A DNA stretch of 64,000 nt from the NCBI RefSeq assembly GCF_000730565.1, contig NZ_BBIQ01000003.1, positions 62,001-126,000 on the forward strand. The letters are read 5' to 3'. Every line of letters begins with the position of its first letter. Position 1 is the first letter of the stretch. The DNA is from Pseudomonas fulva NBRC 16637 = DSM 17717 (GTDB lineage Bacteria; Pseudomonadota; Gammaproteobacteria; Pseudomonadales; Pseudomonadaceae). Under the pieces are notes generated by a model. It had not been told where the DNA came from. It did no database searches and saw nothing but the letters and a program-made list of their open reading frames with translations. Position numbers and translations under genes: made by a program. Below, in pieces: positions 17,552 through 25,265 of the stretch.

Positions 17552-17722
17552 ATGTACGCCGATCAACTCGCCCACAAAGGCCATTACCCCAGGAACGCTG
17601 CGTTTTTTCCGCCGGAAACCACGCAACGCGTTGACGCCTGCGCGCTTGCAGGGTTATACAGTGCGCCGCGTTTTACCTGTGACCCCTTTGCGTACCGCGC
17701 ACTCCTGACCCCGCCCGGTTGA
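17552..17722 (+). CDS. Small ORF (56 aa), Phe/Tyr-rich, between PhhR box and aroP
   Basis: I do not recognise this protein. It starts at an ATG preceded by AAATGGAGGCGCC, a near-ideal ribosome binding site stronger than that of the permease gene downstream. The 56 residues contain four Tyr (2, 12, 36, 48) and four Phe (18, 19, 41, 46), about 14 percent aromatic, plus two Cys and several Pro. There is no signal peptide or membrane segment. It lies downstream of a PhhR-type box and 118 bases upstream of the aromatic amino acid permease. A leader peptide or an independent small protein are both possible. It could also be chance, which is why confidence is modest. Confidence 0.45.
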   Translation: MYADQLAHKGHYPRNAAFFPPETTQRVDACALAGLYSAPRFTCDPFAYRALLTPPG

Positions 17723-17840
17723 CTCGACCGCGCAGCTGTACCTTCAGGAAACAAGGTGACCACCTTGCCCATTCCGCTGCGCCACGAGCGCGGTGGGTCC
17801 GATTCCGTCACAGATAAAAACAATGCAGGTGACTTCGTTC

Positions 17841-19259
17841 ATGAGTGGACACGACAAGCATTCAGGCGAGCTCAAGCGGGGCCTGAAGAACCGCCATATT
17901 CAGTTGATCGCCCTGGGAGGCGCCATCGGTACCGGCCTGTTCCTGGGTTCGGCGGGCGTGATGAAATCCGCCGGCCCGTCGATGATCCTGGGCTACGCGA
18001 TCTGTGGTTTCATCGCTTTCATGATCATGCGCCAGCTCGGCGAAATGATCGTCGAGGAGCCCGTGGCCGGCTCGTTCAGCCATTTCGCCCATACCTACTG
18101 GGGTGGCTTCCCCGGCTTCCTGTCGGGCTGGAACTGCTGGGTGCTGTACATCCTGGTGGGCATGTCCGAATTGTCCGCCGTGGGCAAGTACGTGCACTAC
18201 TGGTGGCCGGAAATCCCTACCTGGGTAACAGCCGCTGCGTTCTTCGTGCTGATCAACGCCATCAACCTGATGAACGTGAAGTTCTTCGGCGAAGCTGAGT
18301 TCTGGTTTGCCATCATCAAGGTGGTGGCCATTGTCAGCATGATCGGCCTGGGTGCCTACCTGCTGACCAGCGGCAGTGGCGGGCCTGACGCGACCGTCGC
18401 CAACCTGTGGTCGCACGGTGGCTTCTTCCCCCATGGGGTCAGTGGCCTGGTGATGGCCCTGGCGTTCATCATGTTCTCGTTCGGGGGGCTGGAGATGCTC
18501 GGCTTTACGGCCGCAGAAGCCGACAAGCCCAAGACCGTGATCCCCAAGGCCATCAACCAGGTCATCTACCGCATCCTGATCTTCTACGTCGGTGCCTTGC
18601 TGATCCTGCTGTCGCTCACGCCGTGGGACACCTTGGTCGCCAGCATCGATGCCTCCGGCGGCAGCTACGGCAGCAGCCCGTTCGTGCAGGTGTTCTCGTT
18701 GCTGGGCAGCGATGTGGCCGCCAACCTGCTGAACTTCGTGGTCCTGACCGCGGCCTTGTCGGTGTACAACAGCGGTACCTATTGCAATGCCCGCATGCTG
18801 CTGGGCATGGCCGAGCAGGGCGATGCGCCGGCCGCCTTGGCCAAGGTCGACAAGCGTGGCGTACCGGTGCGTTCGATTCTGGTGTCCGCGGCCGTGACCC
18901 TGATCGCCGTGCTGCTCAACTACCTGATGCCTTCCAGCGCGCTGGAGCTGCTGATGTCGCTGGTCGTGGCTACCCTGGTGATCAACTGGGCCATGATCAG
19001 CTACTCGCACCTCAAGTTCCGTCAGCACCTCAACCGCACGGGTCAGAAACCCCTGTTCCAGGCGCTGTGGTACCCCTACGGCAACTACGTGGTGCTGGCC
19101 TTCGTGGTCTTGATCCTGGGCATCATGCTGCAGATTCCGGGTATCCAGGTGTCCGTCTACGCCATCCCGGTCTGGTTGCTCTGCATGTTCGTAGCTTATG
19201 TCATCAAGTCACGGCGTAAGGGCGTCATCACTGAAGCCGTTGGCAGCGCCGCCAAATAA
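17841..19259 (+). CDS. aroP: Aromatic amino acid permease, AroP-type
   Basis: A 472-residue member of the amino acid-polyamine-organocation (APC) family with twelve membrane helices. The N-terminal NRHIQLIALGGAIGTGLFLG motif and the EEPVAGSFSHFAHTYWG and SFGGLEMLGFTAAEADKP segments match AroP/PheP/GABA-type permeases, which import Phe, Tyr and Trp by proton symport. Assignment as AroP rests on family resemblance and on the upstream PhhR-type box. AGGTGA precedes the ATG at 17841; another ATG at 17823 would add six residues. The 500-base upstream leader contains a small Phe/Tyr-rich ORF. A strong terminator follows. Confidence 0.85.
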   Translation: MSGHDKHSGELKRGLKNRHIQLIALGGAIGTGLFLGSAGVMKSAGPSMILGYAICGFIAFMIMRQLGEMIVEEPVAGSFSHFAHTYWGGFPGFLSGWNCWVLYILVGMSELSAVGKYVHYWWPEIPTWVTAAAFFVLINAINLMNVKFFGEAEFWFAIIKVVAIVSMIGLGAYLLTSGSGGPDATVANLWSHGGFFPHGVSGLVMALAFIMFSFGGLEMLGFTAAEADKPKTVIPKAINQVIYRILIFYVGALLILLSLTPWDTLVASIDASGGSYGSSPFVQVFSLLGSDVAANLLNFVVLTAALSVYNSGTYCNARMLLGMAEQGDAPAALAKVDKRGVPVRSILVSAAVTLIAVLLNYLMPSSALELLMSLVVATLVINWAMISYSHLKFRQHLNRTGQKPLFQALWYPYGNYVVLAFVVLILGIMLQIPGIQVSVYAIPVWLLCMFVAYVIKSRRKGVITEAVGSAAK

Positions 19260-19278
19260 GCGTCGTACAGTCGCCTGT

Positions 19279-19314
19279 AAAACCCGAAGCGTCGACCGCT
19301 TCGGGTTTTCTTTT
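19279..19314 (+). terminator. Intrinsic terminator after aroP
   Basis: The stem AAAACCCGAAGCG / CCGCTTCGGGTTTT with a short loop is followed by CTTTT. It lies 20 bases after the aroP stop and, read from the other strand, also ends in TTTT, so it may serve the convergent LysR gene too. Confidence 0.85.
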
Positions 19315-19321
19315 CTGCGCG

Positions 19322-20206
19322 TCAGATCTGTTCCAGCAGCCACGCCCTGAATGCCCGTAGCGAAGGTAGCGCTTCGTTGCGCGGCGGATAGATCAGGTAA
19401 TAGCTGCGTTGACTGGCGAATGCCAGGCCTGGGCTGTACAGCGCCCCTTTGGCCAGCTCGTCTTCCACGAGCACGCGGGGCACCAGGCCCACACCAATCC
19501 CCGCCTGCACGGCCTGAATCAAGTGCGAGGTCAACTCGAAGCTTGGCCCCAGGCGCATGCTTCGGTGGGGCAGGCCATGGTGCGAGAACCATTCACCCCA
19601 GGCATGGGGGTTGTTGGCCACGTTCAACAGTAACTGCTCGCTGATGCGGGTGGGGCTCCAGTGCGGTTGTTCGTTTGCGGCCTGGGCCGGAAGGATCACC
19701 AGCAGTTCCTCGGCATGCAGGCGGTGGCTGATCAGCCCTGGCAGGTCACCGCTGGCCACGCCAATGGCTGCATCGATCTCGCTGGTGTCGAAGTCGATGG
19801 CTTCGATACGCGAATGCAAGTGCACAAGCATGCCAGGGTGCGCCTTGTAGAAGTCGTTCAGGCGCGGCAACAGCCATTTGGAGCCAAAGGTGGGCAAGGT
19901 GGCCAGGCGCAAAGTGCCGACCCCGGACTGATAGGCCAGCGCCTGTAGGGTCGCGCCCCGAATGCGGCCCAGTGCTTCGCTGAGCTCGCGTTGGTACAGG
20001 CGGCCGACGTCCGTCAACCGTACCTGGCGACCCTCGCGGCGAAACAGGGTCAGACCCAACTGCTGTTCCAGCGCCTGAACTTGCCGGCTGACCGCGCTCT
20101 GGGTCAGCGACAGTTCAGTGGCCGCGCGGGTGTAGCTCTGGTGCCGGGCGGCCGCCTCGAAGGCCAGCAGCAGAGACATGGACGGGGTTAGGTGGCGGTA
20201 ATTCAT
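19322..20206 (-). CDS. LysR-family regulator, GcvA-like
   Basis: A 294-residue LysR-type regulator. The helix-turn-helix LLLAFEAAARHQSYTRAATELSLTQSAVSRQVQALE spans about residues 13-48 (shown as the conserved block), followed by a periplasmic-binding-like effector domain beginning GTLRLATLPTFGSKWLLPRL. The F-N-terminal pattern and the SGDLPGLISHRL loop resemble the GcvA/AmpR branch. The effector is unknown. It is divergent from the large FAD/Fe-S dehydrogenase gene, with 150 bases between the starts, so that gene is its most likely target. It converges with aroP. Confidence 0.92.
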   Translation of the reverse strand: MNYRHLTPSMSLLLAFEAAARHQSYTRAATELSLTQSAVSRQVQALEQQLGLTLFRREGRQVRLTDVGRLYQRELSEALGRIRGATLQALAYQSGVGTLRLATLPTFGSKWLLPRLNDFYKAHPGMLVHLHSRIEAIDFDTSEIDAAIGVASGDLPGLISHRLHAEELLVILPAQAANEQPHWSPTRISEQLLLNVANNPHAWGEWFSHHGLPHRSMRLGPSFELTSHLIQAVQAGIGVGLVPRVLVEDELAKGALYSPGLAFASQRSYYLIYPPRNEALPSLRAFRAWLLEQI

Positions 20207-20356
20207 TCATGAAAGTCATCAATAGCGGCAGGATTATCCGTTTGCCCCTGGCGCAAAACTACAGGAACATTGCCACATTCGTCACTGTTGCCGGCGCCAC
20301 CCATGCCGCCACGACATCTTTTCCGTGAACCAGCCCTATTCCGAGGCCGTCCTTCG

Positions 20357-23300
20357 ATGATCGCCCAGCTGCCTACCGTTGCACCTGACGCCGACTACCC
20401 GGCATTCCTCAAAGCCCTGCATGACAGTGGCTTTCGTGGCCAGATCAGCGCCGACTACGGTACCCGAACCGTCCTGGCCACCGATAATTCCATCTACCAG
20501 CGTCTGCCGCAGGCTGCGGTGTTTCCACTGGACGCCGATGATGTGGCGCGCGTCGCCACGCTGATGGGCGAGTCGCGCTTCCAGGCGATCAAGCTGACCC
20601 CGCGCGGTGGCGGCACAGGCACCAATGGCCAGTCGTTGACCGATGGCGTGGTCGTGGATTTGTCGCGGCACATGAACGGCATCCTCGAAATCAATGCCGA
20701 GCAGCGTTGGGTGCGGGTGCAGGCCGGTGTGGTCAAGGATCAGCTCAACGCCGCCCTCAAGCCCCATGGCTTGTTCTTCGCGCCTGAACTGTCCACTTCG
20801 AACCGCGCGACCGTGGGTGGCATGATCAACACCGACGCCAGCGGGCAGGGCAGTTGCACCTATGGCAAAACGCGCGACCATGTGCTTGAGCTGCACAGCA
20901 TCCTGCTCGGGGGTGAGCGCCTGCACAGCCTGCCGCTTGACGAAGACGCGTTGCAGGCAGCGTGTACGGCGCCCGGTCGCGTGGGTCAGGTGTACCGCAC
21001 GGCCCTGGATATCTGGGACACCCAGGCTGAACTCATCCGCACCACCTTTCCCCCGCTCAATCGCTGCCTGACCGGCTACGACCTGGCGCACCTGCGAGAC
21101 GAGCAAGGCCGCTTCAACCTCAACAGCGTACTGTGCGGCGCCGAAGGGTCGCTGGGGTATGTGGTCGAGGCCAAGCTCAACGTGCTGCCGATTCCCAAGT
21201 ATGCTGCCCTGGTGAACGTACGGTACGCCAGCTTCATGGATGCGCTGCGCGATGCCAATGCCTTGATGGCGCAGCGGCCATTGTCCATCGAGACCGTCGA
21301 TTCCAAAGTGCTTGGGCTGGCGATGAAGGACATTGTCTGGCACAGCGTCGCCGAGTATTTCCCGGCCGACCCCGAGCGCCCCACGCTGGGCATCAACCTG
21401 GTCGAGTTCTGCGGTGATGACCCCGTCGAGGTCAACGCAAAGGTCCAGGCCTTCATCGATCACCTGCGTGTCGACACCAGCGTCGAGCGCCTTGGCCATA
21501 CGCTGGCCGAGGGGGCTGAGGCGGTGACCCGCGTCTACGCCATGCGCAAGCGCTCGGTTGGCCTGCTGGGCAACGTCGAAGGCGAAGTGCGGCCGCAGCC
21601 GTTCGTCGAGGACACGGCGGTGCCACCGGAAAAACTTGCCGACTACATCGCCGAGTTCCGTGCCTTGCTCGACGGCTACGGGTTGGCGTACGGCATGTTC
21701 GGGCACGTCGATGCCGGGGTTCTGCATGTGCGCCCTGCGCTGGACATGAAGGACCCGGCCCAGGCGGCATTGGTCAAGCCTGTCTCCGATGCAGTAGCTG
21801 CCTTGACCCGTCGCTACGGCGGTCTGTTGTGGGGCGAGCACGGCAAGGGCCTGCGCTCGGAGTACGTGCCCGAGTACTTTGGCGAGCTGTACCCGGCACT
21901 GCAGCGCCTCAAAGGCGCGTTCGATCCGCACAACCAGCTCAACCCCGGCAAGATCTGCACGCCGCTCGGGGCCAGCGAGGGCCTGACCAAGGTCGATGGC
22001 GTGACCTTGCGCGGCGAGCTGGATCGCACCATCGATGAGCGGGTCTGGCAGGCCTATGGCAGCGCCGTGCATTGCAACGGCAACGGTGCCTGCTACAATT
22101 ACGACCCGAACGACGCCATGTGCCCGTCGTGGAAGGCGACCCGTGAACGTCGGCACTCGCCCAAGGGGCGGGCTTCGCTCATGCGCGAATGGTTGCGTCT
22201 GCAAGGCGAGGCGGGGGTCGATGTACTGGAGGTGGCGCGCAAGCCGGTGTCCTGGGTCAAAGGGCTGCCAGCGCGGTTGCGCAACGAGCGGGCGCGGCGC
22301 CAGGGGCAGGAAGATTTTTCCCATGAAGTCTATGACGCCATGGCTGGCTGCCTGGCGTGCAAATCCTGCGCAGGACAATGCCCGATCAAAGTCAACGTAC
22401 CTGACTTCCGCTCGCGCTTTCTCGAGCTGTACCACACCCGTTACCAGCGCCCCTTGCGCGACTACCTGATCGGGTCGTTGGAATTCACCATCCCGTACCT
22501 GGCCCATGCGCCTGGTCTGTACAACGCGGTGATGGGCTCGAAATGGGTCAGCCGTCTGCTGGCCGAGCAGGTGGGCATGGTCGATAGCCCGTTGATCAGC
22601 CGGTTCAACTTCCAGGCGACCCTGACGCGCTGTGGCGTGGGCGTGGCCACTGTGCCGGCGCTACGCGAACTGACGCCCGCCCAGCGCGAGCGCAGCATCG
22701 TGCTGGTGCAGGATGCATTCACCCGCTACTTTGAGACGCCGTTGCTGTCGGCATTCATCGACCTGGCGCATCGCCTGGGCCACAAGGTTTTCCTGGCACC
22801 GTACAGTGCCAATGGCAAGCCGCTGCATGTTCAGGGCTTTCTGGGTGCCTTCGCCAAGGCCGCCGTGCGCAACGCCACCCAGCTCAAGGCGCTGGCCGAC
22901 TGCGGGGTGCCGTTGGTCGGGCTGGATCCGGCCATGACCCTCGTCTATCGCCAGGAATACCCGAAAGTGCCTGGGCTCGAAGGGTGCCCCACCGTGCTGT
23001 TGCCTCAGGAGTGGCTGCTGAGCGCGTTGCCCGAGCAAGCGGCAGGGAGCACGTCCACCTTCCGCCTGTTGGCCCATTGCACCGAGAAGACCAACGCCCC
23101 TGCCAGCACCCGGCAATGGGAGCAGGTGTTCGAACGCATGGGGCTCAAGCTGATCACCGAGGCCACCGGGTGCTGCGGCATGTCGGGTACCTATGGGCAC
23201 GAGGCGCGCAATCAGCAGACCTCGAAGGACATCTTCGAGCAGTCGTGGGCGCTGAAACTGGATAAGGAAGGGGAGCCCTTGGCGACCGGCTATTCCTGCC

Positions 23301-23377
23301 GCAGTCAGGTCAAGCGCATGGCCGGGCGGCCGATGCGTCATCCATTGGAAGTGGTGTTGCAGTTCGCCAGGCGCTGA
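20357..23377 (+). CDS. ydiJ: FAD-linked D-2-hydroxyacid dehydrogenase with C-terminal Fe-S domain (YdiJ-like)
   Basis: A 1006-residue fusion of a GlcD-type FAD domain and a GlcF-type iron-sulfur domain. The FAD (PCMH) motif PRGGGTGTNGQS is at about residues 82-93, and GHVDAGVLHVRP and WGEHGKGLRSEY belong to the C-terminal cap of the oxidase part. The 4Fe-4S motif GCLACKSCAGQCPIKVNVP lies near residue 665, and CCGMSGTYGHE near residue 935 is the CCG heterodisulfide-type motif. E. coli YdiJ is assigned as D-2-hydroxyglutarate dehydrogenase, which recycles the product of SerA; lactate or glycolate-like substrates are alternatives. GAGG precedes the ATG weakly. It is divergent from a LysR gene. 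Confidence 0.9.
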   Translation: MIAQLPTVAPDADYPAFLKALHDSGFRGQISADYGTRTVLATDNSIYQRLPQAAVFPLDADDVARVATLMGESRFQAIKLTPRGGGTGTNGQSLTDGVVVDLSRHMNGILEINAEQRWVRVQAGVVKDQLNAALKPHGLFFAPELSTSNRATVGGMINTDASGQGSCTYGKTRDHVLELHSILLGGERLHSLPLDEDALQAACTAPGRVGQVYRTALDIWDTQAELIRTTFPPLNRCLTGYDLAHLRDEQGRFNLNSVLCGAEGSLGYVVEAKLNVLPIPKYAALVNVRYASFMDALRDANALMAQRPLSIETVDSKVLGLAMKDIVWHSVAEYFPADPERPTLGINLVEFCGDDPVEVNAKVQAFIDHLRVDTSVERLGHTLAEGAEAVTRVYAMRKRSVGLLGNVEGEVRPQPFVEDTAVPPEKLADYIAEFRALLDGYGLAYGMFGHVDAGVLHVRPALDMKDPAQAALVKPVSDAVAALTRRYGGLLWGEHGKGLRSEYVPEYFGELYPALQRLKGAFDPHNQLNPGKICTPLGASEGLTKVDGVTLRGELDRTIDERVWQAYGSAVHCNGNGACYNYDPNDAMCPSWKATRERRHSPKGRASLMREWLRLQGEAGVDVLEVARKPVSWVKGLPARLRNERARRQGQEDFSHEVYDAMAGCLACKSCAGQCPIKVNVPDFRSRFLELYHTRYQRPLRDYLIGSLEFTIPYLAHAPGLYNAVMGSKWVSRLLAEQVGMVDSPLISRFNFQATLTRCGVGVATVPALRELTPAQRERSIVLVQDAFTRYFETPLLSAFIDLAHRLGHKVFLAPYSANGKPLHVQGFLGAFAKAAVRNATQLKALADCGVPLVGLDPAMTLVYRQEYPKVPGLEGCPTVLLPQEWLLSALPEQAAGSTSTFRLLAHCTEKTNAPASTRQWEQVFERMGLKLITEATGCCGMSGTYGHEARNQQTSKDIFEQSWALKLDKEGEPLATGYSCRSQVKRMAGRPMRHPLEVVLQFARR

Positions 23378-23400
23378 AGGGAGACTTGCTCGACCGAGCG

Positions 23401-23448
23401 GTGTGAAAACGTGCTGAAGCGCCAGGTGTCGATCAGCCGTTTTCACAC
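23401..23448. other. Long hairpin downstream of ydiJ
   Basis: GTGTGAAAACG-t-GCTGA (23401-23417) pairs with TCAGC-CGTTTTCACAC (23433-23448): a 16-bp stem with one bulged base and a 15-base loop. No U-tract follows on either side. It separates the convergent ydiJ and the small minus-strand ORF and could act as a transcript end or stabiliser. Confidence 0.6.
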
Positions 23449-23464
23449 AGCCAGTGCGCGCGGT

Positions 23465-23593
23465 CTAGTCCTGATCGGCGCTGGTCTGATCGTCACCTTC
23501 CTGCTCGCGGGCAGGTGCCGAGTCGGCATGGGCGGTAACGGTGGGCTCTTCTGGGTTCAGGCTTGGGAAGGGAAGATTCGGGATCTCGTGCAT
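23465..23593 (-). CDS. Small ORF (42 aa), unrecognised, strong RBS
   Basis: This ORF encodes MHEIPNLPFPSLNPEEP followed by an acidic, Ser/Asp/Gln-rich tail ending DQTSADQD. It starts at 23593 with GAGGAACGACGAG upstream, a good ribosome binding site. There is no signal peptide, membrane segment or motif. I vaguely recall a similar short protein annotated as hypothetical near here in other Pseudomonas, but cannot confirm it. The rich polar tail resembles a disordered peptide. It ends 17 bases from the long hairpin at 23401-23448. Confidence 0.5.
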   Translation of the reverse strand: MHEIPNLPFPSLNPEEPTVTAHADSAPAREQEGDDQTSADQD

Positions 23594-23771
23594 CTCGTCG
23601 TTCCTCGCAAGTGTGAGTGAAAAGGCTGCGCCAGGCGCGTGTGAAGCTTCAAGAAGCTGGGGCAGGATACACAAGTCTGGATGACAGTTTGGCTTTTTTC
23701 CTACGCCCGGCCCCCGCAGCGGGTCGATCAAGGCGGCTCGTGCCGCAGGCTCAAGGCTGCTCTGGCGGCAT

Positions 23772-23800
23772 AAAAAAGGCGTGACCGGCGGCCACGCCCG
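23772..23800 (-). terminator. Intrinsic terminator for phhAB
   Basis: On the minus strand GGCGTG...CACGCC (23798-23793 with 23783-23778) is followed by a run of six T at 23777-23772. It lies 32 bases beyond the phhB stop. Confidence 0.85.
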
Positions 23801-23831
23801 TGTGAGCCCCGAGACTGAAGCCTTGGGCAGT

Positions 23832-24188
23832 TTACTTGCGCCCTTCGGCCGTCTCGGCCACTTTGTCGGTGCGTGCGCACATGATGAAGTCGTTACGGTG
23901 CAGGCCTTTGATCGAGTGGCTCCACCAGGTAACGGTCACCTTGCCCCACTCGGTCAGCAGCCCTGGGTGATGGCCTTCGGCCTCGGCAATTTCCCCGACG
24001 GCATTGGTGAACGCCAGGGCGTGCTTGAAATTCTTGAACAAAAATACGCGCTCAAGCTCCATGTGCCCGTCACGCACTTCGATGTTCCAGTCCGGTATTT
24101 CGCGAATCAGCTCGGCAAGCTCCTGCTCGCTGACTTTCGGTGCATCGGCGCGGCAGGCTTCGCAGTGGGCTTGGTTCAAGGCATTCAT
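23832..24188 (-). CDS. phhB: Pterin-4a-carbinolamine dehydratase PhhB
   Basis: A 118-residue enzyme that dehydrates 4a-hydroxytetrahydrobiopterin, regenerating the cofactor used by PhhA. The PCD signature [22 protein letters not shown] holds the catalytic His-His pair and the third His, with [16 protein letters not shown] preceding. The N-terminal [16 protein letters not shown] includes two Cys. It lies 40 bases downstream of phhA, within one operon, ending at a strong terminator. In P. aeruginosa PhhB is also needed for full phhA expression. Length matches the family. Confidence 0.96.
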   Translation of the reverse strand: MNALNQAHCEACRADAPKVSEQELAELIREIPDWNIEVRDGHMELERVFLFKNFKHALAFTNAVGEIAEAEGHHPGLLTEWGKVTVTWWSHSIKGLHRNDFIMCARTDKVAETAEGRK

Positions 24189-24228
24189 ACGTTCTTATCC
24201 ATGTGGCGTTGTGAGTGGCAAGCAGCGG

Positions 24229-25017
24229 TCAAGCGGCAACCTTGGGTGGAAACTTCGGCGCGTGCAACCCCAGCTGTTGGGCTTGCGCGACCATGCCCAT
24301 GATGTCTTCATGAGCCAGGTCGAACAGGCGCTTGAGCTCTGGCAGTATGAAGTACACCGGCTGCAGGATGTCGATCCGGTAAGGGGTGCGCATGGCCTCG
24401 ATGGGGTCGAAGGCCTGGTGCTCCGGTTCGCCGGACAGGCTGTAGACCGTCTCTTTGGGCGAGGACAAAATGCCGCCGCCGTAGATCTTGCGGCCGTTGG
24501 GTGTGTCCATCAGGCCGAATTCGATGGTCATCCAGTACAGGCGCGCCAGGTAAACACGCTGTTCTTTCGTGGCGGCCAAGCCCAGCTTGCCGTAGGTATG
24601 GGTGAATTCGGCGAACCAGGGGTTGGTCAGCAGCGGGCAGTGGCCGAAGATTTCGTGGAAGATGTCTGGTTCCTGGAGGTAGTCCAGTTCTTCGGGTGTG
24701 CGAATGAATGTCGCCACCGGGAAGCGCTTGCTGGCGAGCAGCTCGAAGAACGTCTGGAACGGAATCAATGCCGGAACCCGAGCGACCTGCCAGCCGGTGG
24801 TTGCCCCCAGCACCTTGTTGATCTCGCCCAGCTGCGGAATGCGGTCATGAGGGAGCTTCAACTGCTCGATACCGTCGAGGTATTCCTGACAGGCACGCCC
24901 TTCGATCACCTTCAGTTGGCGGGTGATCAACGTGTTCCACACGCCATGCTCCTGCTGCGGGTAATCGATGAAGCCCTGGGCATCCGGCTCGCGGGCCACG
25001 TACTGGGTGTGCTTCAT
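24229..25017 (-). CDS. phhA: Phenylalanine-4-hydroxylase PhhA
   Basis: A 262-residue, Fe(II)- and tetrahydropterin-dependent monooxygenase that converts Phe to Tyr, the entry to homogentisate degradation. The iron ligands are in HEIFGHCPLL (His-x4-His, about residues 121-126) and the Glu of YWMTIEFGLM. The bacterial one-domain form lacks the eukaryotic regulatory domain, and length fits. The ATG follows CAGGAGACCTTC. It is first in the phhAB operon, divergent from phhR, with a TyrR/PhhR box in between. Confidence 0.97.
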   Translation of the reverse strand: MKHTQYVAREPDAQGFIDYPQQEHGVWNTLITRQLKVIEGRACQEYLDGIEQLKLPHDRIPQLGEINKVLGATTGWQVARVPALIPFQTFFELLASKRFPVATFIRTPEELDYLQEPDIFHEIFGHCPLLTNPWFAEFTHTYGKLGLAATKEQRVYLARLYWMTIEFGLMDTPNGRKIYGGGILSSPKETVYSLSGEPEHQAFDPIEAMRTPYRIDILQPVYFILPELKRLFDLAHEDIMGMVAQAQQLGLHAPKFPPKVAA

Positions 25018-25133
25018 GAAGGTCTCCTGGTCGGCTCTTGTCGTTATGTACAGGTAGGCATCAGAAATAACCCTTTATTGCTCGGTGCACACCTACTTAT
25101 GCAAGGGCTAGAGCCCAGGCAAACACGCTATCT

Positions 25134-25151
25134 TGTAAGGATAATTTTACA
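25134..25151. promoter_or_regulatory. TyrR/PhhR-type box in the phhA-phhR intergenic region
   Basis: TGTAAG (25134-25139) and TTTACA (25146-25151) are spaced by GATAAT. This matches the TyrR box and shares both half-sites with the site upstream of aroP. It lies 117 bases from the phhA start and 115 from phhR, so it may control both. Known PhhR biology in Pseudomonas (activation of phhA) supports it. Confidence 0.75.
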
Positions 25152-25265
25152 AATCCGCTATTTTGTCCCAACATCAAGCGTCTGCGATGAACGTTAGCGG
25201 TCATTTCGTCAGCATTTCTTTACAAGTTTTCCGCTCAGACGGGAAGTTTTTGCCAGGCGTACTCT

